In this document: positions 11,532-22,750 of the stretch, piece after piece
How the letters are laid out: every line of letters starts with the position of its first letter
Numbering within the stretch: position 1 is the stretch's first letter
Origin: Polytrichum commune
Taxonomy: Eukaryota; Streptophyta; Polytrichopsida; Polytrichales; Polytrichaceae
Length of the DNA: 64,000 nt
Direction of reading: 5' to 3'
NCBI GenBank assembly: GCA_950295325.1
Contig: OX485806.1
Location: forward strand, 6,014,001-6,078,000
Translations under genes and position numbers: made by a program
Notes under the pieces: model-generated
Seen by the model: only the letters and a program-made list of their open reading frames with translations
Database searches by the model: none
Told to the model about the DNA's origin: nothing

Positions 11532-13201
11532 CTAGCGAACCATCGGTAACGACGACCAACATCGCGCGCCGGATTTGTCCGTCGTCACTTTGGGGTGATC
11601 CTCCCGGAACGTGCCTGCGAGCCGATCCCACCACGTGAAGTAGAGAGACCTGTTGAAGCGCGGGTCCAAGTGATGGATGTAGTGGTGCTTTGGCCTCTGC
11701 GCGAGCGGCGTGAGGAGCACCCCAAGCGACGCGGGGGTGGTGACCCACAACGGGAGCTTGTAGCCGCAATGGCCCATGAGGTCCACATTCGTCATCGTCC
11801 ACAACAGGTAGAGCACGTCGACGGGATTCCACGCCGGGCGGTGGTAAATGTATGCGACGACCCCGGCGTAGAACACAAAGAACGTGAGCACGAGGTCAAA
11901 GGAATCGCCGTAGGCCGTGCTGAAGACGGTGAGGTCGCCGAATGTCGAGTGGTGCCACTGGTGGATTTGGGTGTACAGGCTCTTGAAGCAGTGCAACAGG
12001 GTGTGGACGGCAAAGAAGTAGGCGTCGTGGAGCACCATGACAGTCCACGTGAACTGGAAACTCCCCAAAATGTCACCCGAAAATTGACATCTGCTCATAA
12101 ACCCATGTCTACAGACAGAGAAGAAAAAGGAAAAAAAAGTATATGAATATTATTAATATACTACATACTTTTGCAAATGTGACATGTATTCATGAAAAAG
12201 ACTCAGGTACAATATTTTTAATAGATCATGCATCCACATCACTGCCATTCAGCCTTACAGGAGCCCCCACAGAAATATGCCACTTGATATCCCTCAACAT
12301 GGCAAGACGTGCTCTATCTGGAAAGTATGTTCTTCCTTTAGAAATAAATGGCCAGTGACTGACATGGTTATGGTGGCTCATATGTAAGACTCATGCTAGC
12401 TGTTTTGCAAGCATATACAGAGACTTATGTTGAATGCCCCAAGTCCCCCAAAAGTAACTAGCAGTGTACAGTGCATATAGAAATTAGCGGTGTGATGAAT
12501 CTAGTCAGTAAAGTGATGGGCCGAGAATAAAACCTAGGAAATTGTAGAAGGTTGACATATATGGATTCCAGCTTCCAAGGGTTGCGGATTCGAAGGCCAG
12601 AAGGAGTTATGCAACTAACCAATGACAATAGAATTCTATCATGAATCGTGGGTTGCCATAGTCGAGTCACCTATTGAACCTCATTCTTGCAAATTGACAT
12701 GATATGTTCGGTTTCCGGATCTCATGAACACAAGCAAGCTGCTTAGAGCACTGCCTTGAACATTTAGTTCCACTGCATACAGAGGGAGACTGAACAAAGT
12801 TCTCATATGCCAATGGTAATCTTTAGGTTCCGGAAGAACATGCCAATTATCTTGTGATGAAATCAAGCAATGGGATGGAGAGTGAAGATAGTGTGGTGTC
12901 GGTACCTATAGGCGAAGATGAAGGCGGTGATAGGTATGGGTCCAATGGCCACAGCCCAGAAGCTTTCCTTCCTGTAGAACGTGATGGTGACAGGGAGGGA
13001 GGGTGCCAGCCTCTGTATATGCCCTCGCTGGTGCAAATACTCTAGAAACTGGTACCACAAGTGCTCGAACAATGCATGCATCCCCGCGACTCCACACCCG
13101 CCCAGGACGCCCATCACCGTGTACAGGAGCAGGTTATAGCGCACATCCACCATATTATTAATACTCCCACCACACCCAGGATTCAATTCAACTGCCACCA
13201 T
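11532..13201 (-). CDS. Fatty acid hydroxylase / sterol desaturase superfamily protein
   Basis: Exons are 13201-12906 and 12108-11532; joined they encode 290 aa. The acceptor at 12109 has a long pyrimidine tract; a second AG 18 bp further in would also keep frame. The three histidine boxes of the integral-membrane di-iron hydroxylases are present: HTLLH (about 134-138), HQWHH (148-152) and HYIHH (241-245). Hydrophobic spans lie near 25-50, 75-97, 118-133, 168-188 and 218-236. Members hydroxylate or desaturate sterols, fatty acids or other lipids in the ER using O2 and reductant; the closest general type is the cholesterol 25-hydroxylase/C4-methylsterol oxidase-like group, but the substrate cannot be told. 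The C-terminus after TWWDRLAGTF is short. Upstream (13.38-13.70 kb) is a CT-rich triplicate, and just downstream is a decayed partial copy. Confidence 0.87.
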
Positions 13202-13374
13202 TCGTCCATGTGCACATTATGTACTGTAGCTGCCCGGAGACAAATCCATCGGCAATGTGCTCCAATTGGGGTCACCACTAGCACTAGACTTCCAAGCACA
13301 GCAGAAGCTTTGCTCTGTTATGAGTAGCAAAAACCTGTGTCAGGCTTACATATTAACCTTATTCCGTGACAAGT

Positions 13375-13387
13375 GTCTCATTCAATT

Positions 13388-13422
<35 letters not shown>

Positions 13423-13705
13423 GCAAGAGATTGAATCCTTGCAATCAATGTGCATCACCAATTTGAACTGCAAGTGAACTGTCTCTCGTTCAGTTTGCTA
13501 CGTATCTCTCTCAATCTCTCCTGACGAGAAGCAAAATAAATTCTGCAATTGATGTGCACCACCAATTACATGTACAAGTCTACGCCCGAGCATGAAGAAG
13601 TGTGTTTCATTCAGTTAGCTCTCTCTGTCTCTCTCTCTCCCTCTCTTGACTAGCAACAAACTGAAACGCTGCAACCAATGTGCGTCACGAATTCCACGTG
13701 CATGG
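13375..13705. repeat. Three tandem CT-bearing repeats upstream of the hydroxylase
   Basis: Copies begin near 13379, 13490 and 13605. Each has a CAATTGGCT/CAGTTTGCT/CAGTTAGCT word, a (CT)n tract (longest 13390-13422), an AGCAA-rich word and CAATGTGCRTCACCAATT-like sequence. Period is about 110-115 bp. They lie in the promoter or 5' leader region of the minus-strand gene. Confidence 0.75.
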
Positions 13706-14606
13706 AGCCAGACAGCTTCTTCACGACAAATGGCGGCGATGGGAAGTACTTAGAGTGGCAGTGGTCCAAAACTGGCAGTTTGAACTAGTTAGGCGTACGT
13801 CTAATCAACACAGAGCTCGAGGACGGAGCTTACAAAACAACATGCAAAACTTGGACACATGGGAGACGCATGGAGCTCCCAAGAGAGAAAAAAATGAGCG
13901 ATTGATTCAGTCTTGCAGGAGAACTTGCAAACTAAGAAAGACACTACTGGTGAAGACTGCATCGATATGTGCACACAAGGAGGAGGGCCCTGAAAGTTGC
14001 CTCTGAACTTGCGTCCAGAATCTAGGAAGGGTGTAGATGGCACCAGTACTACTTGAATGTACGTGCACTAAATATGATATTAAAACCCCCCTTCCCACTT
14101 GACTTTAGCTAAGCCTAAAAGTTGGTTCTAAAAGCACGGCCTTCACACCATCGACACTATCTAGTCCCAAGCCTAGTTGGCAAATGATGTGGCATGGTTT
14201 TAAAGTGGAGGTTTTAAAAGCCTCAAGCACGGACCTTCCCATCGGTACGTAGACGTGAGCAAGGATGTAGGAGCCTTAAAAGTATCGCCTCCCACCCTTG
14301 TGATTGGTTGTTTTTAGTCTGAGCTATGAGGGGACGAGGAGCTCCATCAACAAAAACTGATGGTAAGATAGATAAGTAGTAAGGCATTTGGGGATGGGAA
14401 AAAAACTATCCAACATTCATTGTTTGGTAGATAGAACAATGAACATGTATGAAAACTACTCAACTAAAACTTACTCGACAATCTTCTGGAGCAAGTTCTT
14501 GTAGGTGCATTGGGATAGAAAGATGCCTTCGTTATAACCGAGAGAGCTTTACCCGGTTTCTAGAGAAGACTTTCGTTATTTGGTAAAGTTAGGTGGAAAG
14601 GGGGCA
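13706..14606. other. Gene-free stretch
   Basis: No supported gene. A short frame starting at 13700 (MEPDSFFTTNGGDGKY..) is unrecognised and stops after 28 codons. Confidence 0.4.
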
Positions 14607-14966
14607 TTAGTGTAATACGGTATTTTATGTCACTATGGTAACTTTTCGGATGACACTTCTTATGAATAAGTGAACAAATATTGTCATGGATAATGGATGG
14701 GTTCATCCATTGGCCAAAACTCTACCTTCTCTTGTCACCAACTTGTGATGAAATATTATCATGGATGATTGAAATTTGAATGAAAAATCACTTGGTAAGT
14801 GATAGTAATTACAACATTGTAAATCTATAATCCCCCCCAAAAAATTACAAGGAGTGACAAATAACGTTGGATTAACATTCAGTGTTGGTGGCACTACCGC
14901 AGTTTACAATTAGTATTGAGCAAGACAATTAGAATTGGTGACCCTAAATATCATATTTAGTGTAGT
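14607..14966 (+). mobile_element. MITE-like repeat B, copy 1
   Basis: It aligns in reverse orientation with 53868-54226. Shared words include GTTATAAATAAG-type sequence, ATTGTCATGGAT and TGAAATTTG. The right end is a CTAAATATCATATTTAG palindrome; the left end has ATTAGTGTAATACGGTATTTT. No coding capacity. Confidence 0.6.
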
Positions 14967-15005
14967 TATAAATATTAAAAAAAAAGTCTTGCACATGCAA
15001 TTTTA

Positions 15006-16150
15006 TACATAGTGTTGCCCAAATCATGCTTAAATATGTGCCATTATCAGTTGCTCGTCCAAGCGGAGGACACTTCCTAGAATGAGTCTATTGAGTTTTC
15101 TATCCACGCAGAAGACATTTAATCCATAGTATGTAGATTTGAGGTCATAATTTTTGTGCGTTACCATTTGAAAGGGTCTTTGTTATTTTAAAATGAAACT
15201 TAAACTAGCGTGATATTTTTAGTATGCTTATTTTATAATATTATAGGTAATGCCTTCTACTTTCACAAGTATCCATACACATTCAAACTAATTAAGCATG
15301 ATCAAATGGAATAGAGCATATTAAGCGTAATCAAACTTGACGAACCTAATTTAGCCAAATTGAATGAAAAAAATCCTTACCAAACCCATTAAGCCTGATT
15401 ATTCAAGTTTTCAATAGGGATCATAATAAAATTATGATTTTTTTGGGGGGGGGGGGAGGCTACCCGTGGGTGCCAGATCACGGGCCCCGGCCCCTATCCA
15501 CCTCCCCTTGAAAGTTTGTAGGGGGGGACTTAACATCCCTTGTATACTACTTACTATAGTTTGCATACATGGCTAGCTAAACTCAAGTATCATGCATGCA
15601 ATATATACATAGTGTTGCACAAATTGCACTTAAATAAGTACCATAACCAATTGCTCATTGAAAGTGGAGGACACTTCTAAGACATATTTTGTGCTTTCCT
15701 ATCCATGTTAAGGACAATTCATCTATAATCTATATTTTACATTCATGAGCAGACCCAATTATGACCGATGATTAGCTCAAGGAGATGGATGACTCACCGA
15801 CACCCAAGGGGATGGAGTACTACTTACTAGGTGCGTTGTATGCATGTATGGCTAGCTTTCGAGTCTCACACATGTAGTTTATACATTGTGTTGCACAAAT
15901 TGCACTCCAATAGGCACCATAATTGGTTGCTCATCGAAGTGGAAGACGCTCCCAACAACTCTTTTGCACTTTTCTATCCACGTAAAGGGCATTCCATCCA
16001 CAATCTATAGTTTACATCCATGAACATGATCAAATATGATCAATGATCAGCTCAAGGAGATGGAATCATGACTCACCACTTCTAGAGCTCATCATCCACT
16101 ATCCTCTTGATGGCTATGTAGTCCATAATTGATCACGTGTCCAAAAGCTA
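15006..16150 (+). repeat. Repeat D cluster, three diverged direct copies
   Basis: Copies start near 15006, 15607 and 15887. Each runs TGTTGC(AC)AAAT.., ACCATAA..GTTGCTC, GTGGA(A)GAC(A/G)CT, TTTTCTATCCA..TAA, then CATCCATGAAC. The first copy is separated by unrelated sequence including a G tract (15445-15456). A fourth copy is at 19430-19660. Noncoding and unclassified. Confidence 0.65.
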
Positions 16151-17340
16151 ATCCAAGTGACATGTTAGGCAATTTGAGGTTATGTACCAATAATAAAAAG
16201 ATATAGCACTATGTAATTCCAAATAGTAAGTGACACTAAATATCATAAATATTTTGTATAGTGAGTGTGTGTATAGTTGACGTTCACATCATTCAAGCTT
16301 ACATTGCTCGGACTTCAGGGCGATCAATTCCTTGTAAAGTCATAAAATACATGCAAAAAAAGTATCTATTGGGGGTGCTATGGAGCAATCAATGTATGTA
16401 TATTTAGGAAACAGTTCATTAATTTGATGAATAAAGTTTCATAAATCATAGGACACTGCATATAAGGTTTACTATGTTTTACTTCATATCTATTTTTACT
16501 TTCTTCATTAAAGAGTTCTATATATTCTTATATTTTCAGCTTTTTTTTTGTAACTCCTCAAAAATTTGCTTGCATGGTTTCAGTGTTTGCTTTTTAAAAG
16601 GATGTCCTTAATTTACCTCTTAGGATATGTTAAGAAAGAAAAACTTAACCTTCAATGTAACCAAAAGAAGGAAATCATTTGTATATGAAAACCTTAAAAA
16701 GATCGCGAAATGCAAGAACCGACATGCACATTTTCATTAGAATGTGTTAAAAGTAGGGTAAACGTTGATGGGCTTCAAAGGGGGGAAATGAAGGACTTGC
16801 AATGAGGACTTTGTGGAGGGAAAATCAAGAGAAGGGAGGAAGAACAACTTATGAGGGATTGGGTATCATGATAATGAACACATAATCTAAGATATTGTGC
16901 ACCTAAGGGTTTATTCCACAAGTGATTGATGTAAAAACATGAAGATTCGGGATGGGGGAGGGCACACCATGCTCAACGGCACAACTAGTTAATGAGGAAT
17001 GGCCCCATGGATGCCACAAACACATATTTCAGTAAAATTGGACTAAATCTAAGTCTAGGATTATAACATGCTAAATTTTACCATAGGATCATATTTTAGA
17101 ATTGCATGGTAAGACCCTCCGATAGTATATGCATACTTGATTATGATAATATTATAGGAGTTGTGTACTTGACCATGTTTGCGCCCACCATGCAAGGTAT
17201 ATTACCTACCGTACCTTCCTAAGTCCAAATGGACCTCAAAACTATCATAATAATTATAATTATTTGACAATGTTGTTTTGGAGGACATATGATATCGTTT
17301 CTAAAAACATTTGAAACTTGTACCGTACTTAACATTACTA
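16151..17340. other. Gene-free stretch
   Basis: A repeat B end fragment lies at 16215-16250. Otherwise I recognise nothing. Confidence 0.4.
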
Positions 17341-17602
17341 AGGGCCGGTTTACACCATGGACCACAAAATCGGACCATGAAAAATGGCCTTAAAATATGT
17401 CTTTTGAGGACCTCGAACTCCATGATCGCTTTGACATTTTTTCCTTGGTGTATACTGAAGTGGTCCCATGACAAGTTCAACAGCCAATCACAAATTTTAC
17501 AGGGCTTTGGGACAACCTCATTGGCACATATGATGCCATATCCTAGATTGTTTCTCAACTCAAAGGTGATTTTGAGATGAAAAATCATGGAGAAACCGAC
17601 TC
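17341..17602. mobile_element. Candidate short TIR element
   Basis: The left end GGGCCGGTTTACACCATGG is approximately inverted at the right end (CATGGAGAAACCGACTC). Long overlapping open frames on both strands between 17301 and 17588 are consistent with a short noncoding element rather than a gene. Target duplication is not clear. Confidence 0.4.
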
Positions 17603-19429
17603 TTGTCTTGGTCTACAAGTTGAACATCTTGCAATGTGCATTTTCCTACATCATAGTTTGTACACTTGAAAGATGCTCAAACAATTCTTCGTGGATGGGC
17701 TCACCCACTAAGTTCATCGATGGATATATAATCGTTGGACCTAAACAAACATGAGTTTTGACCATGTGATGTGGGGGATACATGTTTGGGACCCGAGACT
17801 CCATATTTGGCAACAATAGGTACATTTATGTATTTGGACTTTGGTAAGATGTGAAGTATATTAAGTATTTTGATAACCTAGCATACTTATATACCAAGTC
17901 ATTACCAACCACTAGGCATAGACAAATTATTTAAGGAATAGAGATGTAGAGGTTTTCATTCCTATGAAACATGTAAACAATCATGTCTAGACCCTTCCAC
18001 TTTTTTTTCCTTCACCAAGGATTTTACCTTAATTATGAGGATTTTTATCATGATAAGGTTTACAACGAGTGGAGTTTAAACAAGGCTCAAAGTGCCTAGG
18101 GGGAGTGTTAAGACATCCACCCATCCATCCACTCACAACTACAAATCTCTCTCTCTCTCGTTATTGATCAATGCCATGATATTAAAAACCTTTTGGTTAT
18201 AAACTTGCACATTAATCAACTAACAATTGTCTTCTTTATAAATGGATGGCAATACACTCAAGAGATCTTACATGTACATACATGGAAAACGGTCATAATT
18301 TCCATAATAGATATGTAACGAGGATGTAGATGAATGGAGCAAAGTAACCATACTTACAGCTATGACCCACGTGTGTAACTCATGGTAAAAAGTAGGGTTT
18401 GGAAAAAGTTACCATAAGTAAGAACTCCAATATAAACCCCTAACCCTAAAAGAAGCCTTTCTTTTACCATTCATGCAAGCGTAAGGTGGGGTGACTCTGT
18501 GCATACTCACTAGAATAGTAGATACGTGTGGAAAGTGAGAGAAACTAGGACTAATCAATCACCAAGAGGAGTATTTTACTTGGAGTAACCTAGTCATGGC
18601 CAAAGATCAGATTTGAACACCCATATGTCATTTTTGCAATGAGTGTTATAATTTGAAATATTGCAAAGCATTTGATGTTGTTTATATGTGTGCGACATGG
18701 ATAACAACTGGGTCTTGTTGTTATTTACCTCATGTACGTAAGTAATCCTCAAATGTTTGTTGGTTGGTTACATGGGCACATGTGAGGCAGACCCTTCACA
18801 CTTTCAATACAATGATGTATTGTGATTATGATATTTTATGCACATCTATTGGTTGAAGTTACTAGGAACATTTCCATGGTAAGTACTCCATACATGTGGT
18901 GGATTAGATATATGTACTTTGTGGTAAAGCAAGAAGATAGGTGATTAAACTTCCAAGGTATGGGGCAGTCAAACTCAAACATTTGTTGTTGGATACCATT
19001 TTATAGTAGAAACCCTAAGTAAGGTACATAGTCTTGCAAAGCATAGTAGGGTATAGCACAAAATGTCCAGGTTGTATAACACATAGATACACATGATTGC
19101 AAACAACTCTATTATGCAAAATGCTATTGTGTTACCAAGTAGGAAAATGCAAAGGATATAGAAAGAGTCTTGTGGAAATTCCCACCCACCCGCCCTTGTA
19201 TTACAATGAGTAAGATGTTGAAGGATTTGGCCTCTGAAATGAGGAAGTTCAAACTTTGTACAAATTTGAAAAGTCAGCTCTCTTTCTATATATATATATA
19301 TATATATAACACATGATTCGCATGCTACATACTAGATGTTGTACCCAAAGAACCTTGTTACAACATGTAGTAGGGCGACACATGTGTAATATTTAGTGGC
19401 ACATCAATGAAATTTGAGATGGTGAGTGC
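17603..19429. other. Gene-free stretch
   Basis: No coding family recognised. Contains an ATCC-rich patch with a CT run near 18110-18160 resembling sequence before the MRG leader, and a TA microsatellite at about 19289-19308. Confidence 0.4.
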
Positions 19430-19660
19430 TATAGTCTTGTTTAACTATCTTTGCTCTCCCGCTCTCTTTAACCGATCATTCTTCCAGGTGGAAGATACTT
19501 CCAACCACTCTCTTGCGTTTTTCTATCCACACATAAGGCATTTCATTTTTAGCCTATATTTAGCATCCATGAACTTACCAATTATGTCCTATAACAGATG
19601 AGAGTTACAAATGTCTCACTTTTATTGCAACTCATCATCCACTCTCTTCTCATCAGATTA
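19430..19660 (+). repeat. Repeat D, fourth copy
   Basis: Matches the 15.0-16.1 kb cluster through TTTTTCTATCCACACATAAGG, CATCCATGAAC and CTCATCATCCACTCTC. Confidence 0.6.
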
Positions 19661-20580
19661 CGTCGTCCGTAATCTGACACTAATCCCTCTCTCTTCCTCT
19701 TTCGCTTCGTTAAACACATCGATTGCTCCTCTTCGTGAAGTGTCACCCTCATTCCGAGGCTTTTTTTTGTTTCAAACTGCTCCACTTCCAACTTCCAAGC
19801 ATGCATGGAGCTTCATTTATCCACGTCGAGTGTACTCTCATTGTACATCCCAAGTTCCACTCACGTTAGCAAGTCCCAACATGGAGATAAAGTCCCAACT
19901 TTTGAGCCTCAAGAAACCATTACAATATGGTTAAAGTCGGATCTTGACTATTTAATGCAAAAATATTCACAGAACTTGTGTTGAGAAGTGGGTCAAGTTT
20001 TTACTCGACCCAATTTTCAGCACAAGTCCCAAGCCTTGCCTCCACAAAGTGTTGTCATGTAGGCACCCATTGCATACTTGGGACTTGGGACCTGTGTGAA
20101 GTCATGGATCCTAACTTCCATGCTCTAAACGGCTAGGATTGCACGGATTGGCCTCAAGTGACTTGGGACTTGGGATCCCCTATGAACGGCCGTAGGTACA
20201 GACTCACCTAGGTTCCATACCTCGTTCTCTACAGAGCTACGATAACCATTCATCCCCCGAACAAGGTCGTCTTTATCATCCATCCACCCATCCATCCATC
20301 CATTCATTCACAATCGCAAATTGCTCTCTCTCCCGCCTCTTCCTCTCTTCTCGCACGATTCGCGAGCTGCGATCTTGCTGAATCTGACACTCGCAAACTC
20401 ACTCCACCCTCGCACTCTCGTAAATCAACGCCAGCACCAAACTCTGCCTCTTCCCCTTCCGCTTCATTTGATCCCTCGATCGCCCATTTCGGTGAAGGAT
20501 AGGGCGAGTTCTGGGGCTTTGTACTCCACTGCACGAAAGCTTCATTTACTTCACGTCGAGTGAGTGTACTCTCTCTGCTG
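19640..20580 (+). repeat. Duplicated 5' leader region of the MRG gene, split by a MITE
   Basis: The stretch about 19660-19850 matches about 20370-20575: AATCTGACAC at 19671 and 20381, a CTTTCGCTTC/CTTCCGCTTC word, then AGCTTCATTTA..CACGTCGAGTG..TGTACTCTC in both. The homology appears to resume after 20192 (CAGACTCA..). Raw offset is 710 bp; subtracting the MITE at about 19847-20192 leaves roughly 365 bp. Confidence 0.7.
19847..20192. mobile_element. PIF/Harbinger-type MITE, copy 2 (left end degraded)
   Basis: The interior matches the complete copy at 27398-27870: CATCCCAAGTTCCACT, CAACATGGAGA.AAAGTCCCAA, GTCCCAAGCCT, GACTTGGGAT. The right end reads GGATCCCCTATGAACGGCC. The outermost left TIR is missing or diverged. 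Confidence 0.65.
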
Positions 20581-21832
20581 CAGACTCATCAGATACCTGA
20601 AAGCAGCCGATTCGATTGCACACGTATTATTTCCTACGTGGCACGGGCTCACTGCCACTGGGTTTAAAGTTACACCCCAAGGGTTTCATTGCCCCCTTTA
20701 GACGATAGTAAGTGACTCACTCCTCACCTAGCCCCTCCCTCCTTCATTCGAGCGCATCACAATCAATCGGGAGATACCAAATCACAGTGACATTGGTTTC
20801 TCCGCTGTCATCTTTTCTTTGAGTGACTGTTGGTGTTTCCTTGGAGTGATCGATTTTTTTGGTGATTTTGGTACTAAATTCATATATGTGGCCGATTTGT
20901 GATGATGCTGTCATGGTGACTCATTGTGATGATGCCATTTTGATGCCACCGAGGTATTAGGGTTTTGCAAGTTTGGAAGGTGGGGGTTGGTGCAAGCTTA
21001 CCTTTTCTGTGATCATTTTATGATAAGTTAGGGTGCCGACTGAAATTTTTGAGCTCGAAGAACATGATTATCGAACATGGTGATGATAATGATGATTTGG
21101 TCAACAGTCTGTTTCTAAATAGGAACGCTTGAACGGTTGACATTCCGTCTCTGTTAACTACGACATTCTTATTTGAATAAAAGTGCGAGGATTTTATTTT
21201 ATTTTATTGCTACTCGGTGGCGAGTACTAGTACCGACTGCCACAAGCGTGACAGGGTAATAACTGGCCGTCCCACTTCCCTAGTTGCGATTCAACCTTGT
21301 TGATCTCTGTCAAGTGCCTTTGATGCGAAGTTAGATGTGTTTTCCGGAATGCACACAAATCTCCAGCCTCGCAACTTTGAGGGCAGTAGTGGTGGTGGTC
21401 ATCACTTTGTGGATTGGGCCTTGCAGAGTCGCATCCAATCTTTTCTTTAAGTTAGCTCCTTTTTGACTCAAAGATTCCGACCTTTAGGTTTCTTAGGTTT
21501 TAGGGTTTTAGGGTTTCTAGGTTCCTGTTATGCATTCTTTTCGTCTGCCATGATTGGTTGCCGCAGAGAGCTGGAAACCATAGCAGTGTCCTGTATTTTT
21601 CAGGAGTCTTGAGTCACCGTTCTGTGATGTTTGTCTATGTGCTTTGACATTTGCGCTTGCTTGAACACTTTTTTGGGTTTTTGACTTGGTCTTTGTGTTG
21701 CGTAAGACACTTGGGGTGTTTGGTTTCATTTTTCAGTGTACATCAGTTCCATGTGATTATATGTCTTGTGTAATATATGCCTATTGCAGTTGGTTAAGGT
21801 GTTAACAATATTGATGCTGGACAGTGTGAGAC
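20321..21832 (+). other. Probable 5' leader exon and leader intron of the MRG gene
   Basis: CT-rich sequence from 20321 resembles a plant 5' untranslated leader. The following 1.2 kb has T-rich intron-like sequence and a telomere-like TTAGGTTTTAGGG tract near 21495-21525. The exact transcription start and leader splice sites cannot be fixed. Confidence 0.45.
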
Positions 21833-22750
21833 ATGGGAAGTGCATCTGCAGCAGTGAAGGATGAATCAGACGAGAGCGGAGATGAGAAGAAAGAGACTGG
21901 CACGTTCAGGGAAGGCGAGAAAGTGTTGGCCTACCATGGCCCTCTCATCTATGACACGAAGATCCAGAAAGCTGAGTTCCGGAAGAAGGAGTGGAAGTAC
22001 TTTGTGCATTATTTAGGGTGGAGCAAGACTTGGGATGAGTGGGTTGGAGCAGACAGGCTGATGAAGCCGACAGAGGAGAACCTGGAGAAGCAGAAGAAGC
22101 TATTCAAGACTCAGACTGGGGACAACAAGCATTCCAAGGGTCGGGTGCCTGCAGGCAAACAGAAGAGTGCAGCAGAAAAAGAAGAAGTGAAAACCGACAA
22201 CAACAAACCTTCAGGTACGAGAGGGAAAAAGAGGAAATTGGACCCAGTCGTGGAGGCCAAGGACTCAGAGGAGCCAGAGCAGGTTTTAAAAATCTCGTTG
22301 CCTGGTACTTTGAAGAAACAACTTGTTGATGACTGGGAATTCATCACCCAGATGGGGAAGCTTGTCAAGCTGCCACGATCTCCATCTGTTGAAGATATTC
22401 TGAAAAAGTACCTCGACTTCAAATCCAAACGAGATGGTGCAGTGGAGGACTCCTTAAGTGAGGTTTTGAATGGCTTGAAAACGTACTTCGATAAGGCTTT
22501 GCCGGCTATGTTGTTGTATCCTCAGGAAAGAGCTCAATATGCAAGTGCAGTTCCACAGGGAAGCACATCAGGCCCATGTACAATTTATGGGGCGGAACAT
22601 TTGCTTCGTCTGTTTGTGAAACTCTCTGAGCTTCTTGTGTACACAAATATGGAGCAGGAAGCACTGCTGCAGCTACAACAGAAGCTGACGGATTTTTTGA
22701 AGTTTCTCCAACGGAACCAGAGCAGCTTTTTTCTTTCGAGTTATGGTTGA
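21833..22750 (+). CDS. MRG-domain chromodomain protein (MRG1/MRG2-like)
   Basis: A single exon encodes 305 aa. Residues 22-80 form a chromo-barrel with the expected aromatic cage positions conserved (H35, Y40, Y60, W63, W67) in YHGPLIYDTK and YFVHYLGWSKTWDEWV. Residues 85-145 are a Lys/Glu-rich linker with a basic GTRGKKRKLD motif, a likely nuclear signal. Residues 150-300 are the MRG domain (LPRSPSVEDILKKYLDF, YFDKALPAMLLYPQE, IYGAEHLLRLFVKL). Plant MRG1/MRG2 read H3K4me3/H3K36me3 and recruit NuA4-type acetyltransferases, for example at flowering genes. Length fits the family. The absence of coding introns is unusual because I recall Arabidopsis homologues as multi-exon; this could be an old retrocopy or lineage-specific loss. 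The ATG is the first in frame and is followed closely by the domain. Confidence 0.93.
   Translation: MGSASAAVKDESDESGDEKKETGTFREGEKVLAYHGPLIYDTKIQKAEFRKKEWKYFVHYLGWSKTWDEWVGADRLMKPTEENLEKQKKLFKTQTGDNKHSKGRVPAGKQKSAAEKEEVKTDNNKPSGTRGKKRKLDPVVEAKDSEEPEQVLKISLPGTLKKQLVDDWEFITQMGKLVKLPRSPSVEDILKKYLDFKSKRDGAVEDSLSEVLNGLKTYFDKALPAMLLYPQERAQYASAVPQGSTSGPCTIYGAEHLLRLFVKLSELLVYTNMEQEALLQLQQKLTDFLKFLQRNQSSFFLSSYG

Noticed and set aside
11595-12146. 183-codon plus-strand open frame
   Set aside because: It is antisense to hydroxylase exon 2, which has the histidine boxes and valid splice borders; the plus-strand translation is charge-biased and has no family features.
13680-14006. 108-codon plus-strand frame
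   Set aside because: No recognisable domain, overlaps the repeat upstream of the hydroxylase, and a minus-strand frame overlaps it; likely chance.
17301-17588. Overlapping frames of about 90 codons on both strands
   Set aside because: Explained better by a short element with inverted ends than by two genes.
22111-22428. 105-codon minus-strand frame within the MRG gene
   Set aside because: It is antisense to the conserved MRG coding sequence; no independent support.
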